Assembly: GCA_005116955.1 (NCBI GenBank)
Contig: SWDI01000004.1
Span: 7,540-71,539 of the forward strand
Length of the DNA: 64,000 bases
Source: Nitrospira sp.
Lineage (GTDB): Bacteria; Nitrospirota; Nitrospiria; Nitrospirales; Nitrospiraceae
Reading direction: 5' to 3'
Positions 1 through 8,201 of the stretch are shown here, in pieces (within the stretch, counting starts at the first letter, position 1; each line of letters opens with the position of its first letter). The notes beneath the pieces were generated by a model that worked only from the letters and a program-made list of their open reading frames with translations, did not search any database and was not told the origin of the DNA. The position numbers and the translations under genes are program-made.

Positions 1-97
1 ACATACGCCAATACAACAAGCAGCCGAAACCCGTGAAGTGGAAGTACTTCGAGGCGTCACGTCGAATTACTCCCGAATCAATCGTTACAGTCCACTA
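1..97 (+). mobile_element. Right end of an IS630-derived miniature element (copy 1, cut by window edge)
   Basis: Bases 2-97 are identical to 37731-37826 of the complete copy further on. The element ends in CGTTACAGTCCAC followed by TA, inside a CTAG. IS630 elements are known to target CTAG and duplicate TA, and the outer arrangement fits. This copy interrupts a CocE-type hydrolase gene on the other strand. The left end lies outside the window. Confidence 0.85.
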
Positions 98-374
98 GTA
101 TGGTGGGTGTTGTAGTAAGCCCGACAGGGCGATAGATGTCGGCCAGCAAGGTGACCCCATCGTGCGTGGTAAAGCTCTGACCTCGTTTGGTTTCCACAGT
201 ATAGACGGCGGGTCGCACACCATCAGTAGGCAGGACGAATTGTTCCGCAAAAAAGTCGACGGCCGAAGCACAGCCGACAACGATACCGGTAAGCACAAGC
301 CCCGAACCGATCTTCACTGGATCACGGACTCTTGATAGGAATCGAGAAAGTTTTATTGGAAACGGAAACCTCAT
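98..374 (-). pseudogene. CocE/NonD-type hydrolase, N-terminal fragment interrupted by the miniature element
   Basis: The first ~92 codons of an exported hydrolase are present. A hydrophobic N-terminal segment ends in a possible lipobox (VVGCAS). It is followed by FTTHDGVTLLADIYRP and PTILV, the opening strands of the X-Pro dipeptidyl-peptidase/CocE alpha-beta hydrolase fold. The frame then runs into the element at CTAG and stops after a few foreign codons, so the catalytic Ser-His-Asp part is separated from the start. The start ATG overlaps the stop of the upstream epimerase gene (ATGA), which makes it the last gene of a translationally coupled operon. The 3' part should lie to the left of this window. 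Whether any truncated product is made is unknown. Confidence 0.75.
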
Positions 375-1477
375 GAAGTGGCTTTCGAATTGACCAGGCC
401 AAGTCCTGCTCGCTCGCTTACGACCGTGGGATCCAGTAATCCGGATTGGCCGAACATGAGTGGAGGCTTACAGATGTCCTGTTCAAGGAGGTGTGTGCCG
501 AACGCGCCTTCTTGTGCAAGCAAGATGTCACGATAGCTGTTGGCCACAGTGAGAGCTGCCCGAGTCAGCACACTCGTTTCCCCTACTTGGGCACCGATGA
601 TGATTGGGATACCAACCTCCTTAGCTCGTTTGGCAACTGCCAACGAGCGGAGGATGCCGCCCATCTTCGACACACGAATATTGATGACCCAGGTTGACAG
701 GGGATCGTTCTGAATCGATGCAAACTGATCCAACCTCAGGAAGCTCTCATCAAGGATGATTGGAACTTTCAACTCTCGCGCCAACAACCGACACCCATCG
801 TAATCCCCGACCTGGAGCGGCTCTTCAATGGCCGTGAGACGGCCAGGAAGTCGCTTGAGATACGACAGAGCACTTTCAGTATCCCTCCACAAATTATTGG
901 CATCGAGCCTGACCCGTATCGTTGAATCTTCCGTTGAAGCCAATTGGGTCAGTTTGTCGATATCGTCCTGCAAGCGTCCCGTCACTTTCACTTTGAAATC
1001 AGTAAAGCCTACAGATAGATACCGTTGGAACTGCTTTGCAAACGATTGATGGCTATCCGTTCCCAACACCGCCAAATACTGAAACTGACCCCTGAGAGGC
1101 GGAAGACCGAGCAGGGCTTCGATCGGCAAGCCTGCCTCTTTGCCAAACAGGTCGAGACAGGCTGTTTCGATCGCGCACCAGGCTGCTGGATTGTGATCGA
1201 TGATGGGAGTATGTTCGGTTGCCCAATCCCTCAACTGTTGAATTGTTGTCACAGTCATCCATTGTTCGCGGTGCACTTCGATAAAACGCCGGATCGAGTC
1301 GACCGTTTCACCCGTCACATAGCGGCGAGGACAGCCCTCCCCTATTCCTTCCACACTGTTCGCGTTGGTGACGGTGACCAATACACTCTCGGTCTCTGTG
1401 CGAACTGCTGACGCATGGACGAAGGCCTGCTTAAACGGAATCTTCAGCGGTTCTATGGACAACCTCTTGATAGGCAT
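371..1477 (-). CDS. Enolase-superfamily epimerase (dipeptide epimerase / muconate-lactonizing type)
   Basis: A 368-residue protein of the mandelate racemase/muconate lactonizing enzyme family. Visible motifs in order are the KVK catalytic lysine motif (DFKVKV), the metal ligands in RLDANN, IEEPL and LDES, and the second catalytic lysine in VSKMGG. This arrangement fits the MLE subgroup, which includes L-Ala-D/L-Glu dipeptide epimerases. Substrate cannot be read from sequence. The start was placed at MPIKRLS, which clears the GH3 gene by 8 bases; an upstream extension would overlap it without similarity to the family. It is followed by the CocE-type hydrolase with ATGA overlap. Neighbours suggest amide or peptide-like substrates. 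Confidence 0.85.
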   Translation of the reverse strand: MPIKRLSIEPLKIPFKQAFVHASAVRTETESVLVTVTNANSVEGIGEGCPRRYVTGETVDSIRRFIEVHREQWMTVTTIQQLRDWATEHTPIIDHNPAAWCAIETACLDLFGKEAGLPIEALLGLPPLRGQFQYLAVLGTDSHQSFAKQFQRYLSVGFTDFKVKVTGRLQDDIDKLTQLASTEDSTIRVRLDANNLWRDTESALSYLKRLPGRLTAIEEPLQVGDYDGCRLLARELKVPIILDESFLRLDQFASIQNDPLSTWVINIRVSKMGGILRSLAVAKRAKEVGIPIIIGAQVGETSVLTRAALTVANSYRDILLAQEGAFGTHLLEQDICKPPLMFGQSGLLDPTVVSERAGLGLVNSKATS

Positions 1478-1485
1478 GGTCGGCC

Positions 1486-3129
1486 TTACCGGAGGTACTG
1501 CGAGAACTCGAACGAACAGTCGTGCGTATATTGGAGTCGAATCAACTTGAACTGTGCGTCGCGCTGCCCCTTGGCCACACAATGGCTCCGATAGGCCTCC
1601 GCGGTACCAGCTCGAAGCAGCAAGATACGAAGCGGCTGCAGCCGACCACTCTCCCGCTTGGCACGGTATTCCACATTCATCCGTGCCAGCTGTTCATCGA
1701 CCTCGTTACTGAACGAACTGGGTACTGCAGCTTGTTCAAGATAGAGCGTGTATCCCGCTGTGTGAACGTCGGCGAGCATCACGTAGAACTCACAAGCTAT
1801 GCCTGAGGTTTTAAGAACTGTTTCAACCGCCTCTACCACCTGATGCTCATACAACTTTTCTCCCGTAATATTCGTGACGCCCTTGCCTTTTTGGACAAAC
1901 CGAATGGTCGGAACACGGTTGAACCAGCCCGTCACTTCTACGATGTCGTTCATGGCGTAACGATACAGACCGCTCCGCGTCGTCACTAAAACCTGATATT
2001 TCTGTCCCTGACGCAGATCCTCGAGCAAAACGGGCTCGGGCACAAGGTCATCACCCTCCCTCACCTTGATGAATTCGAAAACATGCTCCTGAAACGTGGG
2101 AATGCACCGATTCTCATGCACGTCTATGTTAAGACTCCCCAAACATTCGCTGGACAGATAGCCCATCTCGATCACGGCCATCTCGCTGGACAAGAGCGAG
2201 CGCAGCTTTGGAATCAACACCGCGCAATTGCCGCCGGTCCAGGTAATGACCGCTCGAAGTTCTGGCCAAAGCGTGGCGAGATCTACCTTCGATACTTGTC
2301 CCATCAACGTGCGCAAGTATGCGAGACGATCACCATGGACGGAGATCGGTTCCGTCCAGGCAGTCCCTTGCGAAAAGATCGGATGCTGTGGCCCGACTGT
2401 CAACGCTTCTACCAGGTGCGAAAATTCGGAGCGAATGACCTCCAACAGTTTGAGAATGGTCGATGGATTGGGCGTCGCGAGTACAGACAGTGTCCCGGCC
2501 GCCACAGCACAGGCAGCCATTCTCAGATATTTAAACCGAATATCCGCGACACGGAGGATTCCATCCGGCAGGACACTCTTCTGCCGAATCGCTTGTGGCA
2601 ATCCCTCGTTCATCAGCCCTGACATGGAGCCATATGGTGAACCTCCTGGTAAATACCCTTCAACCGTCTGGCCCGCAATCACCAAGACCTGCCCTTCATA
2701 AATCTCCGACACACCGGACCATTGCGCATAGGCAAACAGCCGCTGATACTGACTGATCCAGTCAATCGCTGACCTGATCAAAGGCACATACTTGGGCTTC
2801 CCTGTCGTCCCACTGGTCTGGACATAGTGGACCGGCCGTTCAGCATTGAAGAGAAACTCCCCGGTCTGCTCTTGGCCTTTAATGTCCTGGCGGAGATCCT
2901 CATACCCGAGCACTGGAACTGCCCGGACGAATTCTTCGTAGGACCGGATCGATGCAAATGCGTGCCGTCGCCCAAATTGTGTGTCCCGTTGTGAGAAGAG
3001 AATGGTCGACAGGAGTTGGCGTTGAATGGCATCGGGCCGCTCTGTGAGCGCCAGCAATGGCAGCCATTCCCGATCGCGAATGAGGCGCATGGTCGCCTCA
3101 ATGATAGAGTGATCAACGCAGTCAGACAT
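1486..3129 (-). CDS. GH3-family acyl-adenylating ligase
   Basis: A 547-residue member of the GH3 auxin-responsive promoter family of ANL enzymes, which adenylate a carboxylic acid with ATP and usually join it to an amino acid. The P-loop-like motif YVQTSGTTGKPKYVPL sits near residue 105. The GH3-type C-terminal segment with YRYAMNDIVEV and KGVTNITGEKL follows. Full length for the family. A second possible start is the ATG 13 codons in, which has a better GAGG ribosome site. It lies 6 bases after the desaturase gene and 8 before the epimerase gene, so it is central to the operon. The plant hormone function cannot be assumed; the acid and amine substrates are unknown. Confidence 0.88.
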   Translation of the reverse strand: MSDCVDHSIIEATMRLIRDREWLPLLALTERPDAIQRQLLSTILFSQRDTQFGRRHAFASIRSYEEFVRAVPVLGYEDLRQDIKGQEQTGEFLFNAERPVHYVQTSGTTGKPKYVPLIRSAIDWISQYQRLFAYAQWSGVSEIYEGQVLVIAGQTVEGYLPGGSPYGSMSGLMNEGLPQAIRQKSVLPDGILRVADIRFKYLRMAACAVAAGTLSVLATPNPSTILKLLEVIRSEFSHLVEALTVGPQHPIFSQGTAWTEPISVHGDRLAYLRTLMGQVSKVDLATLWPELRAVITWTGGNCAVLIPKLRSLLSSEMAVIEMGYLSSECLGSLNIDVHENRCIPTFQEHVFEFIKVREGDDLVPEPVLLEDLRQGQKYQVLVTTRSGLYRYAMNDIVEVTGWFNRVPTIRFVQKGKGVTNITGEKLYEHQVVEAVETVLKTSGIACEFYVMLADVHTAGYTLYLEQAAVPSSFSNEVDEQLARMNVEYRAKRESGRLQPLRILLLRAGTAEAYRSHCVAKGQRDAQFKLIRLQYTHDCSFEFSQYLR

Positions 3130-3135
3130 ACGGAA

Positions 3136-4011
3136 TCACACAGCCTCTTTGTCCAGCCCAGGATGAAACGGAGCAGCCATCTGTTGCATGAAACCGGTTG
3201 GGTACTGGCGGTTGACCAATCCTAGCGCCTCGACTTCACGATCTGGCGGTAGATAGCGCGTGCCAAAGAGCCAATCCCAGACGATGAGATGATTTCCGTA
3301 ATTGTTGTTGGATTCCTGCAACCACATCGAGTGATGCCAACGATGCAGTTCGGGGCCACTCATCAAATAGTTGAGCCACCCCAGCTTCACATCGACATTG
3401 GAATGCTGGAAGAACCCGTTCACCGCGTAGAACACGAAGTAGAGGCTGAGAACAGCTGGAGGAACACCCATGATGATGAACGGAAGTGAATCCAGCAGGA
3501 ATTGCAGCCCTTTGTCGATCGGATGAAACCGGCCGACATTCAGCGTATAGAGCCGGTGCGGCGAGTGATGCACCGCGTGGAACCGCCACAAAGATCCCCA
3601 TTCATGGCTGAGGCGGTGTAACCAATACCGTGTGCCATCGACCATCAGTGCCATCATGATCGTTTGCACGGGGACAGGCCATTCACGAGGCCACCACGCA
3701 GACGTAGGCCAGTCCCGTGCGCTCCAGATATCGAACAACAGGAAGGCCACTCCCATTGCGAGCAGTTTCGGCCACAAGACATGCACCAGGGCGAGGAACA
3801 TCGAGTCTTCGGCTACTTCCTTCCCCGATGGCTTCCACAAAGCCCGATAGGGCATCTGCAGCTCGAGCCAGATAATAAGCAGTGTTCCAATGGTAACCGG
3901 TAGGTAGGTGGCTAAGAGAAATCCCGCTTCCGCCTCCATGAGGCTTAGATTACCCCACACGCTGCTAAGTAGCACGATGGGATAGGCCCCATATTGAACA
4001 GCTCGTTTCAT
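3136..4011 (-). CDS. Sterol desaturase / fatty acid hydroxylase family membrane protein
   Basis: A 291-residue integral membrane protein with several hydrophobic helices. It carries the histidine clusters of the family that bind a di-iron centre: HRLSH, HAVHHS, and HRWHHS near the C-terminus. Members oxidise lipids or other hydrophobic substrates at the membrane. The start MKRAVQ was chosen because it overlaps the stop of the upstream membrane protein (ATGA) and removes a long leader without family features. It is cotranscribed with the GH3 ligase just downstream, which suggests that one makes or modifies a lipid acyl group handled by the other. The substrate is unknown. Confidence 0.88.
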   Translation of the reverse strand: MKRAVQYGAYPIVLLSSVWGNLSLMEAEAGFLLATYLPVTIGTLLIIWLELQMPYRALWKPSGKEVAEDSMFLALVHVLWPKLLAMGVAFLLFDIWSARDWPTSAWWPREWPVPVQTIMMALMVDGTRYWLHRLSHEWGSLWRFHAVHHSPHRLYTLNVGRFHPIDKGLQFLLDSLPFIIMGVPPAVLSLYFVFYAVNGFFQHSNVDVKLGWLNYLMSGPELHRWHHSMWLQESNNNYGNHLIVWDWLFGTRYLPPDREVEALGLVNRQYPTGFMQQMAAPFHPGLDKEAV

Positions 4012-4544
4012 GCAATCTTCCCCACGCGTTGTGGATCTGCTGCAACGGAAGCCTTGCAGTGAAACCATCCGTATACGAGCACAAAGCCGGCAAGGACGAA
4101 GTGAAACGCGGTCGGCAGTCTGGCGTTGAGCCAAAAGTGGTCCGTGGCCACCGTCAGGCCAATTATCAGCCGGGCACACATAAGCCCTCCATAGATCCCG
4201 CCAAAAACAAGGAGGGCTTTCCCAGTTTTCATCGACGGCACAGCCACCCCTCGATGCAGCCGCCAGATCACTCTGGCACAGACCGCGATAATCACGACCT
4301 GAGAGATCACCAAGAGCGGATAGGGCATCGCTCCGCTTTCCCACGCCGCGAACGGAGGAAGAAATGCCACAGGAGACCACGCCTGCAACAGTTGCGCAAT
4401 CACTCGCAGGCAAAACAACAACAGTAGGGCCGTCAGAACCCCGACATACCGACGGCAGGGGAACTGCGAGATTGATCCTTCAGGAACCACATGACCTATT
4501 CTAGGGGAAAACTCGAGGATGGGCGAGGAAACTGAAAATGTCAT
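4008..4544 (-). CDS. Hypothetical polytopic membrane protein
   Basis: A 178-residue protein with about four hydrophobic stretches (roughly residues 35-53, 70-92, 105-130 and 143-163). I recognise no family. It is the first gene of the minus-strand operon: its stop overlaps the start of the sterol-desaturase-family gene. A job as a membrane partner of that oxidase, for example in electron supply or anchoring, is possible but rests only on position. Confidence 0.65.
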   Translation of the reverse strand: MTFSVSSPILEFSPRIGHVVPEGSISQFPCRRYVGVLTALLLLFCLRVIAQLLQAWSPVAFLPPFAAWESGAMPYPLLVISQVVIIAVCARVIWRLHRGVAVPSMKTGKALLVFGGIYGGLMCARLIIGLTVATDHFWLNARLPTAFHFVLAGFVLVYGWFHCKASVAADPQRVGKIA

Positions 4545-4601
4545 CAGTCTAGGTATTTATATGTATTCAGAGAACACATCGAAGATTGATATCGAAGAAA
4601 A

Positions 4602-5111
4602 TCAGCGAGGAGAACCGGATACCATGGTCAGCTGTCGTGGCCAAACAGTCTGGATGATCAGCAGCAGAACCCCGATCGTAATACAGATGTCGGCCACATT
4701 GAAGATGCCGGTGCGGAGGGAGCCAATGCCGAGGTTCATGAAGTCGATCACGCGGCCATCATTCATGATGCGATCCAAGAGGTTGCCCAGTCCACCGCTC
4801 AGTACGAGACTCCAGGCAATGGCGGTGGACAGCGGTATCGGTTGAGCAAAGAGCACCATCGCCAAAGCGACGAGGCAGAAGGCAGGGAATACCTGGAAGA
4901 GAAAGACGCGTAACCCCTCGGAGAGATCTCCGCCGAGACTCAGAAAAGCCCCGGTGTTCTCTGCATATTGGAGGCGAACCGTATCATAGAACCATGATTG
5001 CGGCGGCTGGAGGGCCAAGTATTGGTGGGCTACATCTTTCGTGAGTTGATCACAACCCACACACAAGATGAGCAGCAGAAGAACCAACAGGCTTCGCTTA
5101 AATCGAGGCAT
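4602..5111 (-). CDS. lspA: Lipoprotein signal peptidase (signal peptidase II)
   Basis: A 169-residue membrane protein that cleaves the signal peptide of prolipoproteins at the inner membrane. The conserved family blocks are visible: CDQLTKD near the start, YAENTGAFLSLG, SGGLGNLLDRI with GRVIDFMNL, and FNVADICITIG, which together hold the catalytic aspartates. There are four hydrophobic helices and the length is typical. Many lipoproteins are encoded in this window, so the enzyme has plenty of local clients. It is separated from the GH3 operon by 57 bases and may have its own promoter. Confidence 0.97.
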   Translation of the reverse strand: MPRFKRSLLVLLLLILCVGCDQLTKDVAHQYLALQPPQSWFYDTVRLQYAENTGAFLSLGGDLSEGLRVFLFQVFPAFCLVALAMVLFAQPIPLSTAIAWSLVLSGGLGNLLDRIMNDGRVIDFMNLGIGSLRTGIFNVADICITIGVLLLIIQTVWPRQLTMVSGSPR

Positions 5112-5209
5112 GATTCATCCCTCTACACCGCTTTGGGATTCCCGAAGTAGGCTTCTCCGTTTCCCCCCTAGTGGTCACAAAGCTATGCGCCCTCAATCGA
5201 GAATCCCCG

Positions 5210-5443
5210 TCAAGACGATTGGTCTTTGCGCGGCCGGCCGACAGCGAGCTTCCCCCTTCGCTTCTTGAACCGCTTCCCCTTCTCCAGCTTCGTGAGCGCG
5301 GATTGGATCGCCGATTCGACGACACCGGTCAGCGTCAGTTTAGGGCTCCAATACACCACGGTTCGCAACCGTTCAACCATATCGGCAGAGAGAGACAACG
5401 TAACCCTCTCCTTCCGTTTCAGAGTCTGCTGTGCCAGCTTCAT
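5210..5443 (-). CDS. Small basic protein, possible ribbon-helix-helix DNA-binding protein
   Basis: A 77-residue protein. The first ~50 residues (KERVTLSLSADMVERLR followed by a second helix) look like a ribbon-helix-helix fold: one strand and two helices. The C-terminal tail is rich in Lys and Arg (KRFKKRRGK, GRPRKDQ) and resembles an AT-hook-like basic tail. It may bind DNA or be a lone antitoxin-type regulator; no toxin partner is adjacent. The domain assignment is inferred from pattern only. Confidence 0.55.
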   Translation of the reverse strand: MKLAQQTLKRKERVTLSLSADMVERLRTVVYWSPKLTLTGVVESAIQSALTKLEKGKRFKKRRGKLAVGRPRKDQSS

Positions 5444-5923
5444 CCGGTTATCTCCTTCTCCTCGTGACAGCCTTGGTAATTCTCACATATACTTGCATAT
5501 CATGCTCCATTCGGCACACGCAAGTAGGTAACGCCGTATCTCCCTGGCTTAACAGACTGCAAAAACATTTATACCCCCCTATAGCCGTCACGAATATCAA
5601 GGGCTGAGGCGACACTGAACAGCCATGCAGGATTCGCAAAAAGGCCGTCCAGCAAGGCCGCAGCGAGCAAAGAGTCGAATCGTACTCTGGGCCGTACGTT
5701 GAGCCTCTGAGTGATGCAAGAACGCTACTGGCGGTCTTTTCCCACATCCTGCTACACATGCCAAAACCACGAGACCAGGCTCACAGAAAGTCGGTCGATA
5801 CGGGCTACGTATCGCCAAGAACAGTTACAGGAGTGTCAAAAATACTCTCTGGGGAAGAACTGGTCTGGTCGCTGACTGGCCTTCGTATTTCACGTCCACG
5901 GACACGGCATGTCTCTCGGCGAA
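5444..5923. other. 480-base intergenic region with a palindromic repeat
   Basis: The gap between the small basic protein and the Slp-family gene (both on the minus strand). Apart from the repeat unit at 5627-5752 I see no coding signal. The open frames here are short and lack ribosome sites. It probably also carries the promoter of the small basic protein. Confidence 0.5.
5627..5752. repeat. Imperfect palindromic intergenic repeat unit
   Basis: A 126-base unit with perfect 7-base inverted ends (GCAGGAT and ATCCTGC), and imperfect pairing continuing inward past A- and T-runs. The core AGCAAGGCCGCAGCGAGC is similar in layout to the unit at 44076-44188. I believe such units are dispersed in Nitrospira genomes and often mis-annotated as small proteins. 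That recollection is not proven by this window. Confidence 0.6.
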
Positions 5924-6478
5924 TTAGAATCCGATCCCAAATCTGCCGCCCCCACCAACACCCATTCCTGTTCCCCCACCGACTCCAATTGAGAATCGTG
6001 GCCGCGGTCGAGCATCGTCGTCCGATCGCGATGGCCATAGATGTAGATGTTTCACGATCAGCACCGGGTATCGATATTCGACATCGTCGAGATGTTCAAC
6101 CTTTGACTTGGACAGCTCTCCAACGACTGTCAGCTTTGATCCCTCGACAATCGTCGCGGGGTCGAGAAACTCCTGCTGGATCGCGAGAAATCGTCCCTGC
6201 GATTGTTGGCGGTTGAGAATTGGTCGCTCCCCTCTGTCGAGTGGTAACTGCAGCAGCTCGATCTGCGTTCCTTCCTTGAGTCGTTTTGCCTTCAGGACCT
6301 CGCCACCGAATACCACCATCTTGCCCTGGTATGAATCAGGCGTAGCCACCACTTCACGAAACATGACCGCTCGATCGACCAGCGGCTCTAGCGCTTCAGG
6401 AATCACTCGTTGCGAGGAACAGGCTGCGATCAGCCCGATCGCGATCACTCCCCACGACATGCAAGACGTCATACGCAT
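5924..6478 (-). CDS. Slp-family outer membrane lipoprotein
   Basis: A 184-residue exported lipoprotein. The signal peptide ends in the lipobox LIAAC. The body matches the Slp/YeaY pattern: a segment with QGKMVVFGGEV, then ATIVEGSKLTVVGEL and YPVLIVKHLHLWP. The C-terminus is a glycine-rich tail with repeated GVGGG units, unusual for the family. The start was set at MRMTSC, placing the signal peptide at the N-terminus. Slp proteins are associated with starvation or envelope stress in enterobacteria; a specific role here is not known. Confidence 0.82.
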   Translation of the reverse strand: MRMTSCMSWGVIAIGLIAACSSQRVIPEALEPLVDRAVMFREVVATPDSYQGKMVVFGGEVLKAKRLKEGTQIELLQLPLDRGERPILNRQQSQGRFLAIQQEFLDPATIVEGSKLTVVGELSKSKVEHLDDVEYRYPVLIVKHLHLWPSRSDDDARPRPRFSIGVGGGTGMGVGGGGRFGIGF

Positions 6479-6589
6479 GTCCACACTATAGCGTGATGGT
6501 GGGGCTGTTTCCACACTTCCCTCTTCGTGAGCACGACGAGTTAGGGTCTTTCACCCTGTGCGTTCTTCGGTTATGATGCATATTCCCAA

Positions 6590-6609
6590 GGTGACTATTC
6601 AGAGTCACC
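6590..6609. promoter_or_regulatory. Inverted repeat upstream of the DUF2959 gene
   Basis: GGTGACT and AGTCACC are separated by 6 bases and end 37 bases before the start codon at 6647. This is a possible operator or leader hairpin; nothing else supports a specific regulator. Confidence 0.35.
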
Positions 6610-6646
6610 AGCTCATCAAGGCCACACCCAAGTAGAAGAGGTCATC

Positions 6647-7303
6647 ATGTTGAAGATAGTTCTTGCCGTCATGCTCCTCGTCATGCCGTTTGGCCTTTCT
6701 GCTTGCGACAAGGCCTATATGGCGACCATGGAAAAGATGGGCTATGCCAAACGCGATATTCTGAGCAGCCGGGTTAAGTCCGCGCGAGACGCACAGGAAG
6801 ACGCAAAAAAAGAAATTCAGACCACGCTGGAGCAATTCGGGCAGGTGGTTTCCTATGACGGCGGCGATTTAGAAGCCAACTATAAAAAACTGAACGGCGA
6901 GCTCGAGAACAGCGAAGACGGTGCGAAAACCGTTCGGAAAAAGATCGCCGATGTTGAAAGCGTCCCCGATGCGCTCTTTTCCGAGTGGGAAACGGAACTC
7001 GGGCAATATTCCAACGCCGATCTGCGGCGGAAGAGCCAAGCCAAACTCACCCAAACCAAGGGGCGCTACAAAGAGATGCTCTCGGCCATGAAACGCGCTG
7101 AGCAGCGGATCGAACCGGTCCTCAAACCACTACGGGATCAGGTGCTCTACCTGAAACACAACCTGAATGCGCGCGCGCTCGCCGCCATCAAAGGCGAACT
7201 CGTGAAAGTCGACGCGCAGGTCGATCAATTGGTCAAAGACATGAACCGTTCCATCGCCGAAGCCGACAAGTTTATTCAGTCCATGGAGAAGGAATCAGAC
7301 TGA
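6647..7303 (+). CDS. DUF2959-family lipoprotein
   Basis: A 218-residue protein with a lipoprotein signal peptide (lipobox LSAC). A long, highly charged helical body follows with coiled-coil character from about residue 35 to the end. The pattern MEKMGYAKRDIL, YKKLNGELENSE and DALFSEWETEL is that of DUF2959, a family of unknown function found in Gram-negative bacteria. It is the first of three same-strand genes, 25 bases before the zinc peptidase gene. Confidence 0.85.
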   Translation: MLKIVLAVMLLVMPFGLSACDKAYMATMEKMGYAKRDILSSRVKSARDAQEDAKKEIQTTLEQFGQVVSYDGGDLEANYKKLNGELENSEDGAKTVRKKIADVESVPDALFSEWETELGQYSNADLRRKSQAKLTQTKGRYKEMLSAMKRAEQRIEPVLKPLRDQVLYLKHNLNARALAAIKGELVKVDAQVDQLVKDMNRSIAEADKFIQSMEKESD

Positions 7304-7328
7304 TTGTCGTATTTGAGGGAGAGTCCCA

Positions 7329-8201
7329 ATGCGTATTGAAGGGCAACGCGAAAGTGAGAATATCGAAGATCGCCGCGGTATGGGTCCTGCCCGCCTAGGA
7401 GGGAAGGGCGGTTTGGGAATCGGGACGATCGTGCTGGCGCTGGCCATCAGCTATTTTACTGGTACAAATCCTCTCACCATTCTCAACCTCCTGACCGGCG
7501 TACAAGGTGTGACTGAGACATTCACTCCATCGACCCCTTCGGAGTCAGGCACGGTCGGGGCTCCCGGTGACCAGCTTGGTAAGTTCGCGTCGGTCGTCCT
7601 GGCAGACACCGAAACGACCTGGCGCACGCTCCTCGGTCCACGCTATGAAGACCCCCGCATGGTCCTCTTCAGCGGCGCGGTGCAATCGGCTTGTGGCACC
7701 ACGTCGGCAGCCGTCGGCCCGTTCTATTGCCCTGGCGATCACCGAGTCTATCTAGACCTTGCCTTCTTCGACGAAATGGCGAATCGCCTTGGCGCAGCCG
7801 GTGATTTTGCGCAAGCCTATGTCATCGCCCACGAGGTCGGCCATCATGTCCAGAATCTGCTCGGCACCGCGGAAAAAGTCCACCGCCTCCAGCGACAAGC
7901 CTCCGAAGCTGAAGGCAACGCCCTGTCAGTGCGAATGGAACTCCAGGCCGACTGTTACGCCGGCGTCTGGGGCCATCATGCCAAGCGCGAACGAAACTTG
8001 ATCGAACCGGGCGATTTTGAAGAAGGGCTCCGCGCAGCGGCGGCCATCGGGGACGATCGATTGCAGAAAATGTCGCGTGGCCAGGTCCAGCCTGAAAGCT
8101 GGACCCACGGTTCATCTGAACAACGGATGACCTGGCTCAAGCGTGGGCTCGAGTCCGGCGACCCCTCAGTCTGCAACACATTCGACACGAAACGGCTATG
8201 A
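7329..8201 (+). CDS. Neutral zinc metallopeptidase, YpfJ family
   Basis: A 290-residue protein of the putative neutral zinc metallopeptidase family. One transmembrane segment lies near residues 30-50, after a charged start with the conserved-type MRIEGQRES segment. The zinc-binding HEVGHHVQ motif is near residue 172. The extracytoplasmic catalytic part also shows MELQADCYAG, typical of the family. The stop codon overlaps the start of the next gene (ATGA), so the two are translationally coupled. The substrate is unknown. Confidence 0.92.
   Translation: MRIEGQRESENIEDRRGMGPARLGGKGGLGIGTIVLALAISYFTGTNPLTILNLLTGVQGVTETFTPSTPSESGTVGAPGDQLGKFASVVLADTETTWRTLLGPRYEDPRMVLFSGAVQSACGTTSAAVGPFYCPGDHRVYLDLAFFDEMANRLGAAGDFAQAYVIAHEVGHHVQNLLGTAEKVHRLQRQASEAEGNALSVRMELQADCYAGVWGHHAKRERNLIEPGDFEEGLRAAAAIGDDRLQKMSRGQVQPESWTHGSSEQRMTWLKRGLESGDPSVCNTFDTKRL

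Noticed and set aside
5448..5818. Minus-strand ORFs of 73-103 codons in the 5.4-5.8 kb gap
   Set aside because: They lie over the palindromic repeat, lack ribosome sites and show no protein-like pattern.
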